Positions 26,331 through 33,521 of a stretch of DNA of 40,694 bases are shown piece after piece; the stretch's first letter is position 1, and every line of letters begins with the position of its first letter. The stretch lies in contig JAJYZI010000005.1 of assembly GCA_021800105.1 (NCBI GenBank), positions 1 through 40,694 of the forward strand, read 5' to 3'. Below the pieces are notes generated by a model that was given only the letters and a program-made list of their open reading frames with translations, was not told the origin of the DNA and did not search any database. Origin of the DNA: Thermoplasmata archaeon (GTDB lineage Archaea; Thermoplasmatota; Thermoplasmata; Thermoplasmatales; Thermoplasmataceae). The position numbers and the translations under genes were made by a program.

Positions 26331-26924
26331 TCATTTTAACCTGCTTAGGGAACCTTGATCTATCGCGAAAGAATGATCAAAAATATCCCTAAGGTTGTCA
26401 GTTTGCATTGCCGCAATCACATCAATTCTCTGCTTAGCAGTAAGCTCCCTCATAGCCATAGCGAATTCCTGCACCTTGCTTATGTTAGCAAGAACCTCAT
26501 CTATGAGCAGAATTCTCGCCTCACTTATAATGGCTGTCGCTATCGATACCCTGATCCTCTGCCCGAGGCTCAGGCTTCCGACTTTGCCATCAAAATCTAT
26601 TCCAAGTGAATCCACTATTTTCTCTTTTTCCACGGTACTCATGGATGATTTCGGCCATAGGATATGATCTTTAACTCCCAACGAGTTTATACTTGAGTCT
26701 GTTCCCACGTAAACTGCTCTTCTTGCCGAGACAGGCATGTCCGTTATATTGACTGAGTTTACAGCGATGCTTCCCGAATCTATGCTAAAATAACCTGCAA
26801 TCGCCTTAAGAAGGGTTGTCTTTCCGGATCCATTCGGTCCGGTCAGCAGAATCATGCCTTCGGCCGAAATCGATGCATTAAGCTCGAATTCCCCGATCCG
26901 TTTACGAAAATTTGCCTCAATCAT
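26331..26924 (-). CDS. ABC transporter ATP-binding protein, molybdate/tungstate type
   Basis: A short (197-residue) ATPase. Walker A is LTGPNGSGKTT (about residues 28-38), the signature is LSLGQRIRVSIA instead of LSGGQ, and Walker B is ILLIDEV. The position normally occupied by the switch His is Gln (AAMQTDN), so the catalytic set is atypical. There is no regulatory C-terminal domain. Last gene of the three-gene minus-strand operon; it overlaps the permease end by 8 bases. It would power oxyanion import with the permease and binding protein upstream. Confidence 0.85.
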   Translation of the reverse strand: MIEANFRKRIGEFELNASISAEGMILLTGPNGSGKTTLLKAIAGYFSIDSGSIAVNSVNITDMPVSARRAVYVGTDSSINSLGVKDHILWPKSSMSTVEKEKIVDSLGIDFDGKVGSLSLGQRIRVSIATAIISEARILLIDEVLANISKVQEFAMAMRELTAKQRIDVIAAMQTDNLRDIFDHSFAIDQGSLSRLK

Positions 26925-27732
26925 TGCCGGTTACTGACCTCCTGTTTCCCACCCTTCCTAACAACCTCGCAGCAGCAAGGACAGCCATGGAAACAACTAT
27001 CATGAGGGCCGATGCGGTAACCGCAACGCCAGGTCCGAGATAACCATAATAATTGTAGATGAGAACTGATGCATTGCTTACACCAGCGAATGGATATTGT
27101 GTAACATAATAGGCGAGTATGGCAATTGATCCAAACTCGCTCATTCCTCTGCTCATAGAAGTGAGACCTGCAAAGAGTGTTTCCCGCTTCAGGGAAGGCA
27201 GGATAGCCCCATAAAGCATCCTTATTCTAGAAGTGCCAAGAGACATCGTGTACAGGTCAGTATCCTGCTTTCTTGACGAAAATACGGATTGCATGGTTCT
27301 TATATAGATGGGAGCTGAAACAAATGTCAATGCTACAACTATTCCCTGGATAGAATCAAAGAAGCTGATGCCGATGGATGACAGAAATCTCCCTGTCGGG
27401 GTGAATGGACTTCCAAGGATCAGGAATGCAATACCTACAACAGGGTGAGGTATGCTTGCAGGTATATCTGATATGCTTTCCAGGCCGGAATGTCTTGACA
27501 TGGCAAGTTCATATGCAAGTGGAGTGAACAGGAGGAACACAAATGCTGCAGATATTGCAGAAGTGACAAGCGTAAGCAATATGGATTCAAAGACCTGATT
27601 GCTTAATCCGGCGGAAGACCTGTAAACAGCGAAACCATAGTAGAGGAGCACAACAATAGGCATGATCAGGAGGATTGCACCAACGATTGAGAGAATCCAG
27701 ATCGTGTCTTTGGGCCGATTTCCAATTGCCAT
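26917..27732 (-). CDS. ABC transporter permease, molybdate/tungstate type
   Basis: The track ORF extends to 27822 but its first 30 codons overlap the binding-protein gene and do not look like a permease. ATG 27732, 13 bases after the upstream stop, gives MAIGNRPKDTIWILSIVGAI and about 271 residues with six membrane helices. The coupling loop to the ATPase is visible as LGTSRIRMLYGAILPSLKRETLFAG, followed by GMSEFGSIA, typical of ModB/WtpB/CysT permeases. It forms the membrane channel of the importer. Confidence 0.85.
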   Translation of the reverse strand: MAIGNRPKDTIWILSIVGAILLIMPIVVLLYYGFAVYRSSAGLSNQVFESILLTLVTSAISAAFVFLLFTPLAYELAMSRHSGLESISDIPASIPHPVVGIAFLILGSPFTPTGRFLSSIGISFFDSIQGIVVALTFVSAPIYIRTMQSVFSSRKQDTDLYTMSLGTSRIRMLYGAILPSLKRETLFAGLTSMSRGMSEFGSIAILAYYVTQYPFAGVSNASVLIYNYYGYLGPGVAVTASALMIVVSMAVLAAARLLGRVGNRRSVTGND

Positions 27733-27745
27733 TACAGATCCGCCC

Positions 27746-28777
27746 TCATAGTGTGCCTGCCATAGACAACTTACCGTCAGAAACAAATGACTGCAAACAT
27801 GGTGGAATCGTTGCGTTGGCATATAAGAAACCTGTTTTCAGGAGCTCCATGCCAAATTCCACCATCTGCGCACTATTGTTTATCACGTAACATACGAATT
27901 TCATCGCTTCTGAGCGCAAAGAGTCGTTTGCAAGCGCCGACACATATAGATAAACGGGAGAACCGGTCTGGTTTCCAGTTGCAGTGTTATAAGCGAATTT
28001 GGAATAGAAGGGTGCTAACGAGAAATTTCCAAAGTTCAGGTCCTGTGGCAGTTCTATATAACCCAGTCCCTGCGATATTGCGGAGGATCTGTAGATGTAA
28101 AGGAAAGATATGCCTCCCTGCTCCAGTGGGGAAACAAGTGCAGCTGCACTGCTTGCGGATGATATGGCACCGTCGGACTGCATTCTTTTGATATAGTAAG
28201 AAATATTTCCACTATGGTATAGGTAACCTGCAATCTCGAGTGAGATCATGGCACGAAGTCCGGCAGGATCCTCATTTGGATTGGATATTCCAACCTTGAA
28301 GTTTCCAGATGTCAGGTTTGCAAAGGCTTCAGCGTATCCAGAAGCCGAGTTCGATGCACCTGCCGATTCAAACAATGATATTACAGTTTTTGAAGTGTTT
28401 GTCAAAGTGGCATTATTATACGCTATTACAAGACTGTCCGCAGCAAATGCAACCGCCCATCCAGAATATCTTGAACCAAGATACTGTTTCTCGTAAGAAT
28501 TCAGTGCGACTGAGATGAAAACATCAGATGGATCACCCTGGCCTATCTCGCTCGCTAGTGTGAATGATCCACCGCCTTTTGCATCGTTTATGGGCAAGCC
28601 AGTAGCATTCTTGAAACCCGATATTAGGTGATCTACCTCTGCAACATATGCATCTGCTGAGTAAACTTCCAGGGATTGGGAAGGTTTCTCAACATAGAAA
28701 TAGCTGCCGATAAGTATTACGATGACTGCTATAATTAATAGCATGACGAGGTATCTTTTCATCGTCTCCGAGAACAT
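27746..28777 (-). CDS. Extracellular oxyanion-binding protein, molybdate/tungstate (WtpA/ModA-like)
   Basis: The track ORF begins at 28987, inside the divergent tfx gene. ATG 28777 or 28762 is the likely start, giving ~340 residues: MKRYLVMLLIIAVIVILIGS is an uncleaved anchor or signal, with no clear lipobox. The mature part opens LEVYSADAYVAEVDHLI, then KGGGSFTLASEIGQGDPSDVFISV, the pattern of WtpA/ModA-like binding proteins (GS near the oxyanion, then DVF). A second-lobe run LVIAYNN follows. It would capture tungstate or molybdate (sulfate less likely) outside the membrane and deliver it to the permease encoded next. Confidence 0.82.
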   Translation of the reverse strand: MFSETMKRYLVMLLIIAVIVILIGSYFYVEKPSQSLEVYSADAYVAEVDHLISGFKNATGLPINDAKGGGSFTLASEIGQGDPSDVFISVALNSYEKQYLGSRYSGWAVAFAADSLVIAYNNATLTNTSKTVISLFESAGASNSASGYAEAFANLTSGNFKVGISNPNEDPAGLRAMISLEIAGYLYHSGNISYYIKRMQSDGAISSASSAAALVSPLEQGGISFLYIYRSSAISQGLGYIELPQDLNFGNFSLAPFYSKFAYNTATGNQTGSPVYLYVSALANDSLRSEAMKFVCYVINNSAQMVEFGMELLKTGFLYANATIPPCLQSFVSDGKLSMAGTL

Positions 28778-28810
28778 TTTGGAATTAAATAGCTTTACTA
28801 ATGGACTGAA

Positions 28811-28828
28811 GTAAATATTAATGTTTAC
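28811..28828. promoter_or_regulatory. Near-palindromic operator candidate between the oxyanion transporter and tfx genes
   Basis: GTAAATATTAATGTTTAC matches its own reverse complement at 16 of 18 positions. It lies in the divergent promoter region, 18 bases before the tfx ATG (28847) and 33 bases before the transporter ATG (28777). It covers the place where a leaderless tfx promoter would have its TATA box, so binding there could autoregulate tfx and control the transporter operon. Confidence 0.5.
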
Positions 28829-28846
28829 CTTTTTATTCCCTAGGGC

Positions 28847-29260
28847 ATGGATGCAAAACAGACAATTCTCACCGCTCGACAATTGGAAATACTTGCCATG
28901 AGATCCAGGGGCTTGTCGACGGACGAGATTGCATCTAACATAGGCACAACCACAAAGAATGTCATTATCATAGAGGCGGCAATGCATAGAAAACTCGAAA
29001 GAGCGTCGAACACAATTAAAATGGTCCAGGAAGGAGGCTTGGCTTCATTTGTTTCGGTCAATGCCGGTACGCACCTCCTTGATGCGGTACGCTCTGTTCT
29101 TAATGCGGCTGATAAATCCCATATAAAACTGAGAGGCAACATACTTGACCTGATGGCATCAATCAGAACCTATGCCGGAAGCAACATATCGGGAGGTGCA
29201 TTGACGAAATCCATTAGCGTTATGCTGTTCAGAACAGGAAGATGGATTGTGACAGCATGA
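28847..29260 (+). CDS. tfx: Tfx-family DNA-binding protein
   Basis: A 137-residue protein. Residues ~8-60 are a helix-turn-helix of the Tfx type: LTARQLEILAMRSRGLSTDEI, then GTTTKNVIIIE and AMHRKLERASNTIK, matching the family run TxRQxEVLxLR...GTTxxNVSxIExxAxxNIxxARxT. The rest is the small C-terminal Tfx domain. Tfx was described in Methanothermobacter as a protein binding near the promoter of a molybdenum formylmethanofuran dehydrogenase operon. Here it is divergent from a molybdate/tungstate-type importer, which suggests an oxyanion-responsive regulator. It has only Met, not the Cys/His pattern of a metal site. Confidence 0.85.
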   Translation: MDAKQTILTARQLEILAMRSRGLSTDEIASNIGTTTKNVIIIEAAMHRKLERASNTIKMVQEGGLASFVSVNAGTHLLDAVRSVLNAADKSHIKLRGNILDLMASIRTYAGSNISGGALTKSISVMLFRTGRWIVTA

Positions 29261-29261
29261 A

Positions 29262-29272
29262 GAATTTAATAC
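29262..29272 (+). promoter_or_regulatory. TATA box of the XRE-type regulator gene
   Basis: GAATTTAATAC is centred about 24 bases before the TTG at 29291, which is why the TTG is preferred over later starts. Confidence 0.45.
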
Positions 29273-29290
29273 ACACCAATCAGTTATCCA

Positions 29291-29980
29291 TTGAGTGGTC
29301 GTTCTTTGAAGCTGGAAGAGAAAATCGCCGGTGAGATTACAATTTCAGAGAATCCAGGGGAGACAATCAGGAAGTGGAGAGAAGAGTTCAGGATCAACAA
29401 GCTCGATCTTTCCCGGTCTCTGCATATATCGCCCTCCGTTATAAGCGATTACGAATCCGGCAGAAGAAAATCACCTGGTGTATCATCAATCAGGAAGATT
29501 GTCGAAGCAATGATTGAGATAGATCGATCCAGGGGAGGCCACCTCATCCGAAGATACAGCTCTGGTGTCCCTTCTGATGCACTTATTGACATAAGGGATT
29601 ATGATCATGAGGTGTCGCTCGACAGGATCATTGAGCTTGTGCAAGGTGAGAACGTTTCGCCTGTGTCCACATCAAGGCACATTATGGGCTATACTATAGT
29701 AGACGGGATCAAGGCGATTCTTTCCTTCTCCTACTCAGAATATTCCCTCCTATACGGATGGTCAAGCCAGAGGGCCATATTCTTTACCGAAGTGAAGCTG
29801 GGAAGGAGCCCTATGATTGCAATCAGGGTACATCCTCTTAAGCCTGCCGCCGTAGTTTACATAAGGGCAGGAAGAATCGACGAGCTTGCGATAAAGCTTG
29901 CTGAAATAGAGAACATACCGCTTATCATCACGGAAATGGATGTGAAGAAAGTCTCTGAAGCACTTTCCTCAGTTAAATGA
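29291..29980 (+). CDS. XRE-type helix-turn-helix transcriptional regulator
   Basis: A 229-residue protein with a Cro/CI-like HTH at about residues 24-75: ETIRKWREEF, then LDLSRSLHISPSVISDYESGRR. The C-terminal two-thirds form an archaeal-specific domain I recognise only as the kind found in conserved archaeal regulators; it ends in alternating hydrophobic strands (PAAVVYIRAGRI, IPLIITEMDV). No metal or ligand motif is obvious. TTG start supported by the TATA position. Its 3' end overlaps ftsY by 12 bases (convergent). Target genes unknown. Confidence 0.78.
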   Translation: MSGRSLKLEEKIAGEITISENPGETIRKWREEFRINKLDLSRSLHISPSVISDYESGRRKSPGVSSIRKIVEAMIEIDRSRGGHLIRRYSSGVPSDALIDIRDYDHEVSLDRIIELVQGENVSPVSTSRHIMGYTIVDGIKAILSFSYSEYSLLYGWSSQRAIFFTEVKLGRSPMIAIRVHPLKPAAVVYIRAGRIDELAIKLAEIENIPLIITEMDVKKVSEALSSVK

Positions 29981-30856
29981 CTCTGGAAAAAGCCTTTCAA
30001 GGTACCAGTTGCTGTCAAATTCCATTATATCCTCTGCCCGCTGCCCGGTACCTATGAAGTAGACGGGCTTCTTCAGTTCATAACAGAGCGATATCAAGAG
30101 GCCACCCTTTGCATCTGTATCGAGTTTAGTGATAACCAGCCCGTCAAAGCCGACGTCATCCATGAAGGACTTCCCCTGAATAAGAGCATCCTGGCCAATC
30201 ATCGCATCCAGTATCAGAAGAGTCATGTCTGGCTTCGCCACCCTCTTGATCTTCTTCATCTCCTCGACGAGGTTCTTGTTGTTCTGCATTCTTCCTGCAG
30301 TGTCTATCAGGACATAATCCATCTTTCTTGCCACAGCATGCGTTATAGCATCATATGCAACCGAGGAAGGATCCGATCCTTTTTCATGCCTGATCAGTTC
30401 AACCCCTACCTCGTTCGACCAGTGAGCTATCTGCTCAATAGCGCCTGCCCGGAAAGTATCCGAGGCGGAAAGCACGACTCTTGATCCCCTGCTTCTCAAA
30501 TAAGCTGCCAGTTTTGCTATAGTTGTTGTTTTGCCTCCCCCGTTTACTCCGAGGAACATAATAACATAAGGTTTCTTTGGGGGCTTAAGGATGTCCACAG
30601 GTGACTCTACTGAATCCAGTACGGACTTGACGCTTCTCCTTATAATTGAAAGCATCTGTGACTGGGTTATTTTCCCGCCAGATTTTTCGACAAATTTTTC
30701 CGATATGTCTGAGATCCTCTCTGCCACACCTATCGAGACGTCGGATTCGACCAGTGCCTCAAATACCCTTTCGCCGAGTTCACTCTTCTTGAAAACTTCT
30801 TCCCGATTCCTGGAGGAAAAAATACTTCCAAGCCTCTTTCTGAAACCTTCAAACAT
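29969..30856 (-). CDS. ftsY: Signal recognition particle receptor FtsY
   Basis: A 295-residue SRP GTPase. The N-terminal four-helix NG region starts FEGFRKRLGSIF. GTPase motifs: G1 FLGVNGGGKTTT, the DTFRAGAIEQ box, G3 DTAGRMQ, G4 TKLDTDAKGG, and the C-terminal YFIGTGQRAEDIMEFD, which is the FtsY/Ffh closing motif. The acidic A domain of bacterial FtsY is absent, as in many archaea. It receives ribosome-SRP complexes at the membrane. Third gene of the minus operon pgk-pfdA-ftsY, 12 bases after pfdA; a pfdA-ftsY neighbourhood is common in archaea. Confidence 0.96.
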   Translation of the reverse strand: MFEGFRKRLGSIFSSRNREEVFKKSELGERVFEALVESDVSIGVAERISDISEKFVEKSGGKITQSQMLSIIRRSVKSVLDSVESPVDILKPPKKPYVIMFLGVNGGGKTTTIAKLAAYLRSRGSRVVLSASDTFRAGAIEQIAHWSNEVGVELIRHEKGSDPSSVAYDAITHAVARKMDYVLIDTAGRMQNNKNLVEEMKKIKRVAKPDMTLLILDAMIGQDALIQGKSFMDDVGFDGLVITKLDTDAKGGLLISLCYELKKPVYFIGTGQRAEDIMEFDSNWYLERLFPESFN

Positions 30857-30868
30857 TGACTGCTTCTC

Positions 30869-31270
30869 TCAAGAAGTTGCACGCTGTGCAATCGCCATGA
30901 GGCTGTCATATCTGATCCTCAGATCTGACTGCCGCTGCAAAAGCTCTTCAAGCGTCTTTCTTAGACTCTCCATGCTTTCCTCAATCCTCTTCTTGGCTTC
31001 TCCGGTGGTAGCTTCCACAAAAACATCTGAACCAACTGGGACTATGATATTGTCTGAATTCCCAATCTTTCCCTCCACATACATTCCAGAGCCGATGGAA
31101 ATTCTGACAGTCTTGTCAGCAAGCTCTGGCTTCTCGTTCACAACAGCAAGGGTCACGGCGAGGTCCTGGTAAGCCTTGTCCACTGTGGAGATCTGTCTCT
31201 CCGTGGAATCCAAGAGGGACCTTGTCACGTTTATCTCATCAACTAAATTTGCCTGTGCTTCTGAATCCAT
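30869..31270 (-). CDS. pfdA: Prefoldin subunit alpha
   Basis: The track ORF starts at 31333, inside pgk; the real start is ATG 31270, one base after the pgk stop, giving 133 residues. The two long helices of an alpha-type prefoldin are seen at about residues 3-45 and 88-130, flanking the beta-hairpin region VRISIGSGMYVEGKIG and NIIVPVGSDVFVEAT. Six subunits (two alpha, four beta) form a jellyfish-shaped co-chaperone that passes unfolded proteins to the thermosome, which is encoded about 11 kb away in this window. Confidence 0.92.
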   Translation of the reverse strand: MDSEAQANLVDEINVTRSLLDSTERQISTVDKAYQDLAVTLAVVNEKPELADKTVRISIGSGMYVEGKIGNSDNIIVPVGSDVFVEATTGEAKKRIEESMESLRKTLEELLQRQSDLRIRYDSLMAIAQRATS

Positions 31271-31271
31271 A

Positions 31272-32519
31272 TTACTTACCTGCGAATAGTTTACGACTCT
31301 CACTGAGAGCTTCGAGAACAGGCATGTGCTCACCCGATAAATAGCTTATCAACGCACCTCCGCCCGTGGAAGCATGGGTTATTTTCCGCATCAGTCCCAT
31401 GCGCTCCAGTGCACTTAAAGTATGACCTCCACCTGCTATAGTCAGCGCACCAGATTCCGCAACTTCGCTGAAGATCTCTCTCGTCCCGGCAGAGTACTGA
31501 TCTATTTCATACATGCCCATGGGGCCGTTCATGAAAATCCCATCTGCATTCTTGATATATCCGGAGAACTTTACTATTGTGTCAATTCCTATATCAGCGA
31601 TGAGCTCTGTCTCCGGAATCCTGTTTCCAATCTCAGCCCTGCGCCCCGAAGGGTTCAGTATTACATCATCGGGAAGTATTATCCTTCCTGGAAATTTTTT
31701 GTAAAGTTCAGCGCACACCTTGATCAGATCGTTGTAATTCTTGTTGTTCTTCTTGATGAAAGCAAGGGATCTTTCTCCAATGTTCTTTCCGTTTGCGTGG
31801 AGAAATGCATTTCCCACAACTCCGGCAGCAAGTACGTACTGAACTACCCCTTTCTCCAGAAAACTCCCGGCAACAGTAATTGAGTCGCTTATCTTGGCAC
31901 CTGCCAGGATCGCGATCTTGTTTCCGGCAGAAGGTGACTTGAATTTTTCAAGGGCACTAATTTCCCTCTCTATTAGCCTGCCAGCAATGTTTGGTTTCAC
32001 CGACCTGAATCCTGTCAGTGTAATCTGGGGCCTGTGTATTGCGGGAAATGCATCTATGACATAATAGTCCATGAGGGGGGCAAGCATTCTTACTATATTG
32101 GATGAAACCATTGTTTCAAGATCCGCACCGTCAAGCGAGACTTCCTCCGAATAAAAGCGGCTATTTTCAAGCATTATTATGTCGCCCGGCTTCATTTTCT
32201 GAATTGCAGCGGTAACTGCCGATCCGAAGAGCTGATCGACAAACCTGATCTCCCTTTTGGCCATCATGCTCAAGTGCGCCGCATGTGCTCTTAGGCTGAC
32301 AAAATCGTCCTTTCCAGGCCTGCTTTGGTGCGCTATTATGATGACCTTGGATCCTCGCAGTTCATTGATTGTGTCAACATGTGCACTGAACCTTGAATAA
32401 TCAAGAATGTCCCCGGTTGATGGATCAATTGGTGCATTGATATCAAGGCGGAGGAAAACAGTCTTTCCGTCGAAGTTAAAATCATCCAGTGTAAAAAAAT
32501 CATTTCTGGCGGTAGCCAC
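31272..32519 (-). CDS. pgk: Phosphoglycerate kinase
   Basis: A 415-residue archaeal-type PGK. The N-terminal domain shows VFLRLDINAPIDPSTGDILDYSR and AHQSRPGKDDF (substrate loops), the hinge has AILAGAKISDSI, and the C-terminal nucleotide domain has FMNGPMGMYE and the late HASTGGGALISYLSGE, the family's closing motif. It transfers phosphate between 1,3-bisphosphoglycerate and ADP. GTG start. Directly followed by pfdA after one base, so glycolysis and protein-folding/export genes share an operon. Confidence 0.96.
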   Translation of the reverse strand: MATARNDFFTLDDFNFDGKTVFLRLDINAPIDPSTGDILDYSRFSAHVDTINELRGSKVIIIAHQSRPGKDDFVSLRAHAAHLSMMAKREIRFVDQLFGSAVTAAIQKMKPGDIIMLENSRFYSEEVSLDGADLETMVSSNIVRMLAPLMDYYVIDAFPAIHRPQITLTGFRSVKPNIAGRLIEREISALEKFKSPSAGNKIAILAGAKISDSITVAGSFLEKGVVQYVLAAGVVGNAFLHANGKNIGERSLAFIKKNNKNYNDLIKVCAELYKKFPGRIILPDDVILNPSGRRAEIGNRIPETELIADIGIDTIVKFSGYIKNADGIFMNGPMGMYEIDQYSAGTREIFSEVAESGALTIAGGGHTLSALERMGLMRKITHASTGGGALISYLSGEHMPVLEALSESRKLFAGK

Positions 32520-32741
32520 ATTGGATCATGCCGTCGGAGTATTTGTTGTTTTTCGGTCAGTTTCACAATCCTCGATAGTGAAAAAGCAAATAGATTCCGG
32601 ATCTTCAACAATATGTTGGCGGGGTTCGCGAATCATTCAGGATAAACATGAAAATCCTCGCACGTTACCGAATGAGATAACGGCTAATATTAAGGCGTTC
32701 AACCCAAACAAAGACACAGTGTGTTTAAGGGATGAGCCAGT

Positions 32742-32752
32742 CTATTAAATAT
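32742..32752 (+). promoter_or_regulatory. TATA box of the GalU-like gene
   Basis: CTATTAAATAT is centred about 28 bases before the ATG at 32775, consistent with a leaderless transcript. Confidence 0.5.
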
Positions 32753-32774
32753 TTCCTGGCAATAACTACGTATA

Positions 32775-33521
32775 ATGAAGGGTATTATAACAGCAGCAGG
32801 TCTCGGGACTAGGTCCGGACTCAACGGTCGCCTCAGAAAGGAACTTCTCCCGATCTACCTTAAGCTAGACGGTAATATAGTACTCAGACCCATACTGGAC
32901 GCAGTCTATTCAAGAATGGTTGATCATGGAGTGAATGATATCGCAATAATCCTGAATCCTGCAGATGAGATCACACATGCATATATCCGGGCCAACCTTC
33001 CTGAAGCGACTATCCTGCACCAGGAAAAGCAAAAAGGATTTGGCGATGCTGTGCTCCAGGCAAAGGAGTTCATTGGCGAGAGTGATTTCCTGCTTAATGC
33101 AGGAGATGGCATCATACTGAACGATACTGCATATTCAACCGGACTTGAGATACACATGAAAACAGGTTCTTCCGTTCTGTTTGTGATGAGGGTGGAAGAC
33201 CCAAAACGGTACGGAGTCGCCGAAGTTATGAAGCATAACGGGTATATGGTTGTCGAGAGCGTTGAGGAAAAACCTCTAAAGCCAAAATCGAATCTTGCGC
33301 TATGCGCGACCTACATCTTTAACAGTGAAATACTTGGGAGAATTGATTATTCAGTTCAAGCAAATATTGAACTCACTCCCGCCATCGATGCTGTCATAAC
33401 ATCAGGAAGGAAGGTCGTTGCCATAGAAGTGCAAAGAGATGAATGGATCAGCGTAGGTCATGCAGTAGACTATTCCGCCTCTCTCATCAGGACACTGGAC
33501 ATGGCAAAAAGGTCAAGATAA
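32775..33521 (+). CDS. Sugar-1-phosphate nucleotidyltransferase (GalU-like, probably UTP:glucose-1-phosphate)
   Basis: A 248-residue NTP-transferase. The N-terminal nucleotide loop is IITAAGLGTRSG with a Lys at RKELLPI, then KQKGFGDAVLQAKEFIG (like QxGLGHAVLxA of GalU/RmlA), NAGDGI (metal Asp), and VEEKPLKPKSNLA. It makes a nucleotide sugar from a sugar-1-phosphate. Its tail-to-tail neighbour makes UDP-sulfoquinovose from UDP-glucose and sulfite, so UDP-glucose formation is the best inference. The 3' ends of the two genes overlap by 9 bases. It is slightly shorter than bacterial GalU (~300 residues). Confidence 0.85.
   Translation: MKGIITAAGLGTRSGLNGRLRKELLPIYLKLDGNIVLRPILDAVYSRMVDHGVNDIAIILNPADEITHAYIRANLPEATILHQEKQKGFGDAVLQAKEFIGESDFLLNAGDGIILNDTAYSTGLEIHMKTGSSVLFVMRVEDPKRYGVAEVMKHNGYMVVESVEEKPLKPKSNLALCATYIFNSEILGRIDYSVQANIELTPAIDAVITSGRKVVAIEVQRDEWISVGHAVDYSASLIRTLDMAKRSR

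Noticed and set aside
28847-28987. Extension of the oxyanion-binding protein up to 28987
   Set aside because: These codons overlap the tfx gene and its promoter and encode no signal-like sequence; the anchor begins at 28777/28762.
30591-31172. 193-codon plus-strand ORF
   Set aside because: It lies antisense to ftsY and pfdA, which are unmistakable; its Ser/Leu-rich composition is the typical shadow of a coding strand.
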